NCBI GenBank assembly: GCA_018057635.1
Contig: JAGPDJ010000062.1
Span: forward strand, 1-9,458
Direction: 5' to 3'
Source of the DNA: Ferruginibacter sp.
GTDB taxonomy: Bacteria > Bacteroidota > Bacteroidia > Chitinophagales > Chitinophagaceae
Length of the DNA: 9,458 nucleotides
This document shows, piece after piece, positions 1 through 6,970 of this stretch. Each line of letters starts with the position of its first letter. The first letter of the stretch is position 1. The notes beneath the pieces are model-generated. The model was not told the origin of the DNA and did no database searches. It saw only the letters and a program-made list of their open reading frames with translations. A program made the position numbers and the translations under genes.

Positions 1-1069
1 ATAGCACATTGTAAATCATCATAAAACTATAAATAAAAGTATTGGTTACCCAGTACATTTTCAAAAAAGCAAAAGCGGCAGATAAAAGAACCATGCCAAT
101 AAAATAAATATTCATCATGCGCTTTTTCCCAAATCTGTCAATTAAAATACCGCCAATAAGCATGCCTCCAATACCACCAATTAATTTCGCTGTTGCATAA
201 AATTGAGAATAGGAAACATTGGTCCAGCCTAATTCTTTCACTGTAAAAATGGGAAGCAAAGTGTCAATATAATTATAAGCCCCCTGGCAAATAAATAATA
301 TGCAGGCAAGCAACAAAGAATTTCTTAAGCTGAAAACACTATACAATGATTTGAATATGGTTATCCAACTGGTTAATTGTAATTTTTTAGTTTCTGCCGA
401 AGCTGTGCCTGAAGTCCAGGGTGCTATTTTTTCTCCTTGCCGTTCCCGTAAAAATAAAGGCACGAGCATAATAGCACCAATCATAACCGCAAGCAGAAGT
501 ATAGCTGTTGTAAAATCATATTTATTTAAAAGCCAACTGCCAAGTGCAAGTGATGAAGAAATGCCAATAATTTTTGAACCCCACATTAAACCATTGGCGC
601 GTGCTTGTTGGTTTATGGGAATAATATCCACGGCCATTCCATCGGTTGCCACATCCTGAAAAGCACCAAAGAATGATACCACAAAGCCTGCTGCCATTAA
701 CAAGTTTAAATTGTTTAACGGATCAGGTACATAAGCCATGGCAATGCAACTTAGTATTAATCCTGTTTGACCCAAAAGCACCCAGGGCCTTTTACGTCCC
801 ATAGGCAAATAGGTATAACGATCCATGAGCGGTGCCACAATAAATTTAAAACTCCAGGGCAAGCCACAAACTACGGCAAAGCCTGCTATTTCACCCGGTG
901 ATTTGCCATTCATGGCCATCCATGCCGGTATGCCATAAAATAACATTCCCTCCGGTACGCCTTGTGCGAAATATAATGCGATAAAATTAAAATATCTTAA
1001 AAAAGTATTTTCAGAAAGCGCAGGTATTGAGCCGCTTTGTTTTAGCGGAATGCTGATGATTGCTTTCAT
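1..1069 (-). CDS. AmpG-like MFS transporter, 3' end cut by window
   Basis: This is a major facilitator superfamily permease of the inner membrane. It reads from ATG at 1069 leftwards, and 356 residues are present before the window edge; relatives are usually a little over 400 residues, so the last helices are missing. The reading frame is unbroken and strongly hydrophobic. Two copies of the MFS loop motif are visible, DR followed by GRKRP (residues 83-95) and DRFGKKR (311-317), at equivalent places in the two halves. The segments LYFAQGVPEGM (32-42), PWSFKFIVAPLMDR (71-84) and QDVATDGMAVDIIP (138-151) resemble the AmpG / SLC33 branch, whose bacterial members import GlcNAc-anhydro-muropeptides. 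The substrate here cannot be read from the sequence; a sugar or muropeptide is an inference. No Shine-Dalgarno sequence precedes the ATG. The gene lies 97 bases behind the 247-residue secreted protein gene on the same strand, with a terminator hairpin between them, so it is either attenuated or separately transcribed. Confidence 0.85.
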   Translation of the reverse strand, partial: MKAIISIPLKQSGSIPALSENTFLRYFNFIALYFAQGVPEGMLFYGIPAWMAMNGKSPGEIAGFAVVCGLPWSFKFIVAPLMDRYTYLPMGRKRPWVLLGQTGLILSCIAMAYVPDPLNNLNLLMAAGFVVSFFGAFQDVATDGMAVDIIPINQQARANGLMWGSKIIGISSSLALGSWLLNKYDFTTAILLLAVMIGAIMLVPLFLRERQGEKIAPWTSGTASAETKKLQLTSWITIFKSLYSVFSLRNSLLLACILFICQGAYNYIDTLLPIFTVKELGWTNVSYSQFYATAKLIGGIGGMLIGGILIDRFGKKRMMNIYFIGMVLLSAAFAFLKMYWVTNTFIYSFMMIYNVL

Positions 1070-1115
1070 AATAAGTTAGTTTTAGAAGATCAGCAATGCT
1101 ACTGTAGTTTTTAAA

Positions 1116-1151
1116 ACAGTCCTCAAAGGCTTTGTAACCCTTGAGGACTGT
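1116..1151 (-). terminator. Intrinsic terminator after the secreted-protein gene
   Basis: On the minus strand this is a 14-base-pair stem (11 perfect pairs, then one G-U and two G-C pairs) closed by an 8-base loop. A TTTT run follows directly on the minus strand. It begins 15 bases after the stop codon of the 247-residue secreted protein gene and ends 46 bases before the transporter start. It should end most transcripts of the former; any read-through would feed the transporter. On the plus strand the hairpin is followed by a poorer T stretch, so activity there is less likely. Confidence 0.75.
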
Positions 1152-1166
1152 ACTTCATTTTATAAC

Positions 1167-1910
1167 TTATTTAGAACTTAAATCAGCACGCATAAATAGC
1201 AATTCATTCCAGCTTTCGTCCACAAATTCAGCAACGTCTTTCAGGTATTGTGCATGAGATCCTTCACCATTAACAGATTCAAAAGTTTCTTTAAATGGTT
1301 TACGAAAGCCTGCTGCTTTTTCTTTTAAACCCTGCTTATACCGTGTTACCAAAGTATATTGTGTTTTACCGGAAGAATTAGCTGAATAAACAGCAACCGT
1401 TACACCTGCTGCTACCCAGCTTTTTTTCAATTTCTTAATAATATTCACTACATTTTCAGCCTTGCCAACTTTGGGATATAGATGATTGATATTAATTTTA
1501 TCGGAAAAATCACCCAATGCTACGGTGCTTAAAGAATCACTGTATACAGAATAACCACCCGATTGCCTGTCTGTTAAATAGATTGCCACAGATTTATTCC
1601 AGTCAATATTGTGGTCATTACTTAAATTACCCCTGGTATCTTCCGCTTCCCAGCTAGTTGGTCCTTCGGTGATATGATAACCACCCATATCAGGGCCTGA
1701 TTGTATGGTAAATACCCGCCAAAAGGCATTGCCGGTGTGGTACTTTTGAGCATGGGTAGCCAGCGCTTTTTCAAACTCAAGCACTTTATCCATTTTTGGG
1801 AATACCCGCTGGGTAGAGATCACATTTTTGGTTTGACTAATACCTGCGAACGGAATTAGCAAACAAAGAAGAAAAAAAAACTTTGTCTTGATAAGGAGAT
1901 TCTTGTTCAT
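1167..1910 (-). CDS. Secreted protein of unknown function with internal duplication
   Basis: This encodes a 247-residue protein that I do not recognise as a named family. Residues 1-26 form a clear signal peptide (Asn/Lys start, FFFLLCLLIPFAG core, likely cleavage after ISQ), so the product is exported to the periplasm or beyond; there is no lipobox cysteine. The mature part seems to hold two related halves of about 55 residues, roughly 36-91 and 144-199. Each begins with a hydrophobic-(F/Y)PK-hydrophobic-x-K pattern, continues as an amphipathic helix, then has a V-rich strand, an SG turn, a Tyr-containing strand and a final Glu. This helix/strand order is what a tandem ferredoxin-like dimeric alpha/beta barrel (ABM/NIPSNAP type) would show, but that fold call is an inference. 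The ATG at 1910 is the natural start because it places the signal peptide at the N-terminus. The gene is divergent from the HTCS and is followed by a terminator, then by the transporter gene. Confidence 0.8.
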   Translation of the reverse strand: MNKNLLIKTKFFFLLCLLIPFAGISQTKNVISTQRVFPKMDKVLEFEKALATHAQKYHTGNAFWRVFTIQSGPDMGGYHITEGPTSWEAEDTRGNLSNDHNIDWNKSVAIYLTDRQSGGYSVYSDSLSTVALGDFSDKININHLYPKVGKAENVVNIIKKLKKSWVAAGVTVAVYSANSSGKTQYTLVTRYKQGLKEKAAGFRKPFKETFESVNGEGSHAQYLKDVAEFVDESWNELLFMRADLSSK

Positions 1911-2012
1911 GTTAGATTGATTTATTTGTTAAAAAGAATGTTATGATTGCTTGTTGAGTAATGTCTGAAACTGCTAAGGATAATATGGTAAATATCTACA
2001 TTGAATCAACTT

Positions 2013-2041
2013 TTTGTGAGTACAAATCGACCTTAATATTG
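2013..2041 (+). promoter_or_regulatory. Candidate Bacteroidota promoter for the HTCS gene
   Basis: TTTG at 2013-2016 is separated by 17 bases from TAATATTG at 2034-2041. The Bacteroidota consensus is TTTG/TTG, then about 17-23 bases, then TAnnTTTG; five of the six fixed -7 positions match. Transcription would begin near 2048. That is upstream of all three candidate start codons (2069, 2105 and 2165) and so does not decide between them. Confidence 0.45.
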
Positions 2042-2161
2042 TATATTCTCCCTATTTAACCGGACAAATTGTGCATTAAGAGGATAAATTCGTCATTTTA
2101 CCAAATGATGAGTAGTTTCTATATAAAACCATGTAAAAAAAATGTTAGTTCCGTTTATCTT

Positions 2162-2179
2162 TATATGCAAATGCATATA
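2162..2179. repeat. Inverted repeat over the HTCS start codon
   Basis: TATATGCA (2162-2169) and TGCATATA (2172-2179) are perfect 8-base inverted arms around a 2-base centre. The repeat contains both the ATG at 2165 and the next in-frame ATG at 2171. It could be a protein-binding palindrome or, with the loop widened, a small RNA hairpin over the start. AT-rich palindromes of this size can arise by chance. Confidence 0.4.
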
Positions 2180-5100
2180 CCCTCTTTATTGCTGAAAGTA
2201 TTTTTTGGATTTGCCATTTCCTGTTTTACAGTGTTGGCTACAGCACAAAACAAGCCTGGTTACGAAACCATTTCTACAGCCGAGGGTTTATCGCAGGGAA
2301 TGGTATTCGATCTGTTACAGGATAAAGAAGGATTTATCTGGGTGGCCACCAAAAATGGAATGAACAGGTATGATGGTTATAGTTTCAAAATATTTTCCAA
2401 CGATCCCTACAATATTCATTCCCTCAGCAGCAATACTGTCGTTAAACTTTTTGAAGATTCAAAAGGCCGGATATGGGCTGGTACAGAAAATGCCGGTTTA
2501 AATATCTATGATAAGCAAAGTGGAAAATTTTACAGAATCGCACACAGTAATTCAAATCCGGCAAGCCTTTCGGGTAATGGAATTAAATCAATAGAAGAAA
2601 TGCCCGATGGCAGAATACTGGTAGCTACAGATGTTGCAGGTTTGAATATTATAGAAGTAGGAGCAGCATTCTTTGCAAAAGAAGCTTTACCAGTTGTAAC
2701 ACGGCTTAGCTTACCCAATGATGAACACGTGTACGGAATGGGAAAAGATAAGAACGGAGTTACCTGGATTGGCGGTATGGATGGAACTGTGTACCGGTTT
2801 GAACCATCAAAAAATAGTTTTATAAAACTGGACAACGGGATACTGTTAAATGATGGTTATATGAACCCGGATAGCAGTAAATTAATCAATAGCAACCTGT
2901 ACCTATCAGACGGAAAAGAAATATACCCGTTATTCAACAACAGTAAAACACCTGCGGGTAATATCATTTTTAAACCCGTATCAAAACTTTGGGAATATCA
3001 TCACCGGGAGGAGTATTTTTATGATGTATTTAAAAACGAACCCGGTAAACCGGTAAACTGGAATGATCCCCTGCCCAAAACTACTACCAGGTTATGCTAT
3101 CCGTTTATAATTGACAAGTCAGGAATATTATGGTCAGGTTCTGTGGGATGGGGTTTACGTAAATACAATTCCGTTAGCAGTAAATTCAAAACACAGGCTA
3201 ATAATAAAACTATCCGGCTGATTATTCCTGCCGGAGGCAAGCGTATTTATTTGGTGAGCTATGATTACAACTGGATGACTCTGAAAGAAGACGGTTCCAT
3301 TACAGATGCTTTTAAAAAAAATCCTTCCCTGAGCCAGGTAGATAATTTTATCATTGCTTCTACAGGCGATTATTGGTTTAAAAGTGATGAAAAAGGATAT
3401 TTTAAATACAATCCTGCATCCAATAAATTACAGGCCTGGCCAGGCATAAATGCTAACCAGTTATTTGGCAAAAAACAACCTTTTCTGGAAGACCGTAAAG
3501 CCAACCTATGGTTTCCGGGACAGGACGGAGCTATAACTTTATTGAATACAGCAACCGAGAAGCTGGATAGCTTTACTATAAATAAAGATGCGTCTAAAAT
3601 TATTTGTTCCGCTTTGTTTGAAGATAAGCAAGGCGCTTTTTGGATAGGCACAGAAAAAGGCTTTGCCAAAGTTATTGTTAACTATAGCAATATTGCTTCT
3701 TCACAGGTTAAATGGTTTTACAATAACAGCAACAATCGGAATTCGCTCAATTACAATCATGTTTCCTGTTTTTTAGATGATCCTGCAGCCCCAGGAAAGT
3801 ATTTATGGATATCAACAAAAGGAGGTGGACTAAACAGGCTGGATAAAACCACAGGTGATTTTTTTCACCTAACAGCAAAAGATGGCTTGCCGGATGATGT
3901 AGTGTATGGGATATTACCTGACAATGCCGGCAATATCTGGGGAAGCACCAACAAGGGTATTTTTTGCCTTACTTCATCAAAAAATAACAGCAGTAATAAT
4001 TGGGTATTCCACAATTTTACCAAAGCAAATGGTTTACAGAATGATGAATTCAATACAGGTTCATACGCTAAATTACCGAATGGCCACCTGGCTTTTGGCG
4101 GAGTAAACGGGCTGAATATTTTTGATCCCAAAGATATCCTGGTACCGGGATTTGTGCCGAATCTATTTATTACAGATATCCTGATCAATAATCAATCTAT
4201 TACTCCGGACGATGATACTAAAGTGCTGAAAAATACTATTGAAAAATCAACAGGTATTACGCTTACACACCTGCAGGATATTCTTACGCTTGAATTTTCA
4301 TCGCTTGATCTTACAGCTTCCAGTCAGAATAAATACCGTTACCAATTGGTTGGCGTGGATAAGAATTGGGTAGAATCCGGCACCCGCCGCACGGCAACAT
4401 ATTTACACTTACCTGCAGGAAAATACATTTTTAAAGTGCAGGGCAGCAACAGCCAGGGTATCTGGAGTGATAAGATAGCCGAACTGCAGATCATAGTATT
4501 GCCGCCCTGGTGGCGAAGCTGGTGGGCTTACCTCGTATATGCGATACTGGTAGGGCTTGGCATCAGGGCCTATTTTAAATTCAGCGTAAACAGGGCCAAA
4601 CTAAAATCTCAGTTAAATTTTGAACAGCTGGAGGCCAAAAGAGTTAAGGAATTAGACTCGGTTAAAACACAATTGTATACTAATATCACGCATGAATTCC
4701 GTACACCGCTTACGGTAATCCTTGGAATGGCACAGCAGGTTAAAAATAATCCCCGTGCTCATCTGGACAATGGTATAGATATGATCATCCGCAATGGGCA
4801 AAGTTTGTTGAAACTGATAAATGAGATGCTTGACCTGTCGAAGCTGGAAACCGGGAAAATGACACTGCAACTTGTAAAAGGAGATATCATTAATTTTCTC
4901 AGGTACATCGTTGAGTCTTTTCATTCATTGGCAGAAAGCCAGCATAAGCAATTGCATTTTTTAGCCGAAATGGATTCTTTATACATGGCTTATGATCCCG
5001 AAAAAGTACGGCAAATCGTTGCCAATCTCTTATCAAATGCACTAAAATTCACACCGGAAAAAGGTAATATTTATATAACGGTAAGCGAAAATAACCTGTT

Positions 5101-6271
5101 GAACGATGCGAAGAAATCATTGTTGGTCATAAAAGTTAAAGATACCGGGATTGGCATTCCTGAAAATCAGTTACAACATATATTCGACAGGTTTTACCAA
5201 CTGGATAACAGCCATACACGAAAAACTGAAGGAACCGGAATTGGACTGGCGCTTACAAAAGAACTGGTTAAACTGATGGAAGGAGAAATTTCGGTTAAAA
5301 GTCCGCCAACAGGTGCAAACAAAGGAACTGAATTTACAGTAACACTGCCATTAATCAGCTTAATGGAAGAACCTGAAAGTAATTTTTACCAGGACATAAA
5401 AGAATCCGGGATACAAAAAATCAATACTGCAATTACTTCCGGTTTAGAAAAAAATGATGAACCCGGAAGTAAGGAAAAACCACTCATCTTACTGGTGGAA
5501 GATAATGCAGATGTGGTTGCTTACACCGCATCCTGTCTCCCTGACTACCGACTTGCTGTTGGCCAGGATGGAAGAGAAGGGTTTGAAATTGCAACAGAGT
5601 TAATTCCCGACCTGATCATAACTGATGTAATGATGCCATTCGTTGATGGGTTTGAATTGTGCAGGCAATTGCGGAATGATGAACACACCAGCCATATCCC
5701 TATCATCATGCTTACTGCCAAAGCAGATATAGAAAGTAAAATGGAAGGGTTGGAAAAAGGGGCAGACGCTTATTTAGAAAAACCATTCAACAGGGATGAA
5801 TTATTGGTTAGGATAAAAAAACTGCTGGAACTGCGGAAAAACCTTCAACAGTTTTATCTTAAAAAAGCAGGTATCCGCATTGAAACGGAAACAACCGAAC
5901 CTGTTTTATTAGTTGATCAGCAAATTGAAAGTAAAACAGAAGACGACTTTGTAAGAAGAGTAAGAGAAGCAGTAGAAGCTCATTTAGATGATGCCGGATT
6001 TACAGTTGAAAAGTTATGTAAACTGGTTTTTATGAGTCATTCTCAATTGCACCGAAAGCTGGACGCACTCACAGGCTGTTCACCTAATAAATTTATCCGT
6101 ATCATCCGGTTAAACAAAGCCAAAGATCTTTTGATACAACCCGGCATAAGTATCGCATCAATTGCTATGGATTGCGGTTACAATGACCCTGGTTATTTTG
6201 CCAGGGTATTTAAACAGGAGTATGGGATAACGCCACAAGAATGGCGGTTAGCTAAATCAACAGCAACTTAG
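2165..6271 (+). CDS. Hybrid two-component system sensor/regulator (HTCS), AraC-type output
   Basis: This single protein senses a ligand outside the inner membrane and controls transcription in the cytoplasm. From ATG 2165 it has 1368 residues, typical for the family. Order: signal peptide (about 1-28, ending TAQ); Reg_prop beta-propeller repeats (about 40-660; at least ten blades with D-x-x-G-x-(I/L)-W and G-L-N motifs); Y_Y_Y domain (about 663-780); one transmembrane helix (about 786-805); HisKA with phospho-acceptor His843 in THEFRTPL; HATPase_c with N-box (Asn954, Asn958), DTGIGIP from 993 and GTGIGLAL from 1023; receiver with phospho-acceptor Asp1154 and Lys1206; C-terminal AraC domain (about 1277-1365) with two helix-turn-helices. 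All catalytic residues seen are intact. HTCS proteins usually bind breakdown products of a glycan and activate nearby uptake and degradation genes; the ligand here is unknown. Start is uncertain: the frame is open back to TTG 2069 and also has ATG at 2105. I chose 2165 because it puts the hydrophobic leader at the N-terminus. There is no Shine-Dalgarno at any of them. Confidence 0.95.
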   Translation: MQMHIPSLLLKVFFGFAISCFTVLATAQNKPGYETISTAEGLSQGMVFDLLQDKEGFIWVATKNGMNRYDGYSFKIFSNDPYNIHSLSSNTVVKLFEDSKGRIWAGTENAGLNIYDKQSGKFYRIAHSNSNPASLSGNGIKSIEEMPDGRILVATDVAGLNIIEVGAAFFAKEALPVVTRLSLPNDEHVYGMGKDKNGVTWIGGMDGTVYRFEPSKNSFIKLDNGILLNDGYMNPDSSKLINSNLYLSDGKEIYPLFNNSKTPAGNIIFKPVSKLWEYHHREEYFYDVFKNEPGKPVNWNDPLPKTTTRLCYPFIIDKSGILWSGSVGWGLRKYNSVSSKFKTQANNKTIRLIIPAGGKRIYLVSYDYNWMTLKEDGSITDAFKKNPSLSQVDNFIIASTGDYWFKSDEKGYFKYNPASNKLQAWPGINANQLFGKKQPFLEDRKANLWFPGQDGAITLLNTATEKLDSFTINKDASKIICSALFEDKQGAFWIGTEKGFAKVIVNYSNIASSQVKWFYNNSNNRNSLNYNHVSCFLDDPAAPGKYLWISTKGGGLNRLDKTTGDFFHLTAKDGLPDDVVYGILPDNAGNIWGSTNKGIFCLTSSKNNSSNNWVFHNFTKANGLQNDEFNTGSYAKLPNGHLAFGGVNGLNIFDPKDILVPGFVPNLFITDILINNQSITPDDDTKVLKNTIEKSTGITLTHLQDILTLEFSSLDLTASSQNKYRYQLVGVDKNWVESGTRRTATYLHLPAGKYIFKVQGSNSQGIWSDKIAELQIIVLPPWWRSWWAYLVYAILVGLGIRAYFKFSVNRAKLKSQLNFEQLEAKRVKELDSVKTQLYTNITHEFRTPLTVILGMAQQVKNNPRAHLDNGIDMIIRNGQSLLKLINEMLDLSKLETGKMTLQLVKGDIINFLRYIVESFHSLAESQHKQLHFLAEMDSLYMAYDPEKVRQIVANLLSNALKFTPEKGNIYITVSENNLLNDAKKSLLVIKVKDTGIGIPENQLQHIFDRFYQLDNSHTRKTEGTGIGLALTKELVKLMEGEISVKSPPTGANKGTEFTVTLPLISLMEEPESNFYQDIKESGIQKINTAITSGLEKNDEPGSKEKPLILLVEDNADVVAYTASCLPDYRLAVGQDGREGFEIATELIPDLIITDVMMPFVDGFELCRQLRNDEHTSHIPIIMLTAKADIESKMEGLEKGADAYLEKPFNRDELLVRIKKLLELRKNLQQFYLKKAGIRIETETTEPVLLVDQQIESKTEDDFVRRVREAVEAHLDDAGFTVEKLCKLVFMSHSQLHRKLDALTGCSPNKFIRIIRLNKAKDLLIQPGISIASIAMDCGYNDPGYFARVFKQEYGITPQEWRLAKSTAT

Positions 6272-6283
6272 TGCAGTAAACAA

Positions 6284-6311
6284 TTGAGAAAGCAATAACA
6301 GCTTATATTTG
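6284..6311 (+). promoter_or_regulatory. Promoter of tRNA-Val
   Basis: TTG at 6284-6286 is followed after 17 bases by TATATTTG at 6304-6311, a perfect match to the Bacteroidota -7 consensus TAnnTTTG. The first base of the mature tRNA is at 6322, 11 bases past the -7 box, so the predicted transcription start falls only a few bases before the tRNA. The promoter lies in the 50-base gap after the HTCS stop codon and explains how the tRNA can be expressed independently of the HTCS. Confidence 0.7.
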
Positions 6312-6321
6312 CAACTAACCC

Positions 6322-6395
6322 GGACGGTTAGCTCAGTTGGTTAGAGCGCTACGTTGACATCGTAGAGGTCGTTGGTTCGAATCCAATACCGTCCA
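6322..6395 (+). tRNA. tRNA-Val(GAC)
   Basis: A full cloverleaf can be drawn. The acceptor stem GGACGGT (6322-6328) pairs perfectly with ACCGTCC (6388-6394), with A at 6395 as discriminator. The D arm is GCTC/GAGC (6331-6334 with 6344-6347). The anticodon stem CTACG/CGTAG (6349-6353 with 6361-6365) encloses loop TTGACAT, giving anticodon GAC at 6356-6358, which reads the valine codons GUC and GUU. The T arm GTTGG/CCAAT (6371-6375 with 6383-6387, one G-U pair) encloses TTCGAAT. Total length is 74 bases and the variable loop is short. The 3' CCA is not encoded, because the bases after the discriminator are CAC, so it must be added by the CCA-adding enzyme. Confidence 0.95.
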
Positions 6396-6420
6396 CACAC
6401 AATGTTGTTTTATGTGTGTG
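6394..6420 (+). other. Hairpin at the tRNA 3' end
   Basis: CACACACA (6394-6401) and TGTGTGTG (6413-6420) form a perfect 8-pair stem with an 11-base loop. The left arm includes the last acceptor-stem base and the discriminator of the tRNA. No T run follows (next bases ATATTA), so this is not a standard terminator; it may affect 3' processing or termination of the tRNA transcript, or be chance. Confidence 0.35.
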
Positions 6421-6449
6421 ATATTAATGGCCTGAAAATGGTAAACTGG

Positions 6450-6746
6450 TCAGGAAAGTGAAGAACTCCACTCAAGGTTGAACAAGCCATATTTTTCTTT
6501 GATACAGGTAAACAGGAAACAACTGGTGAATGGAATATTCATTTGTTTCTCAACACCGTTTATTTGAATAGAAAAAGTTCCCATTACATATGCCATGGTA
6601 CAACATGTTTTCATGGCATTCCAGTTTTCAGGAACAAGTGCTTCATTATAACCAAAATCAACCTGGGAAGAGGCTAGTTTTTCTACAAGGCTTTTCAACA
6701 ATCCCGGATCATACAGGTTTGCTGTAACGTTAAATGTTTTTTTCAT
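6450..6746 (-). CDS. Small hypothetical protein with four cysteines
   Basis: A 98-residue protein that I do not recognise. It begins MKKTFNVTANLYDPG from ATG 6746 and stops with TGA at 6450-6452. The composition looks like a real soluble protein: an N-terminal strand, a helix around 15-28 (LLKSLVEKLASS), then an FGYNEALVPENW segment and a C-terminal half rich in strands. There is no signal peptide or membrane helix. Four cysteines sit in the second half (C48, C49, C76, C81), an arrangement that could allow metal binding or disulfide/redox chemistry, though nothing proves it. It stands alone between the tRNA and a gene on the other strand, and no convincing Bacteroidota promoter is visible upstream. 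The case for coding rests on the open frame, the Lys-rich ATG start, and the lack of a better frame in the same bases. Confidence 0.6.
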   Translation of the reverse strand: MKKTFNVTANLYDPGLLKSLVEKLASSQVDFGYNEALVPENWNAMKTCCTMAYVMGTFSIQINGVEKQMNIPFTSCFLFTCIKEKYGLFNLEWSSSLS

Positions 6747-6970
6747 GTAAGATGGATTAGAAATTGTTCCTAAAATAAGGAAAATATTTTGAAAATCCTT
6801 GTAGTAGAATTTATAAAAATGTTATTTCGGGAAAAATGTCTGTAAATATGCCTAAATATGTGTATAACTGAATATTTTTTGCCTGTTTAGCCTGCTTTCA
6901 ACCTGTTTTTCACTATAATTCGGTAATTGGTGGGAAAATAATATAATCAGAGTGTATTAAATGAAATATT

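Noticed and set aside
300..659. Plus-strand open frame of 119 codons
   Set aside because: It lies antisense to the well-supported MFS transporter and shows no protein-like features.
2530..5000. Several open frames (66-107 codons) on both strands inside the HTCS gene
   Set aside because: All overlap intact propeller, Y_Y_Y or kinase coding sequence and look like shadows with no recognisable motif.
6322..6746. tRNA gene as a possible integration site of a genomic island
   Set aside because: No integrase gene, and no duplicated tRNA 3' end is seen elsewhere in the window.
6881..6912. Three imperfect CCTG(T/C)TTT units in the gap before the coiled-coil gene
   Set aside because: The copies are short, unevenly spaced (9-11 bases) and low in complexity; they do not support a CRISPR array or a defined operator.
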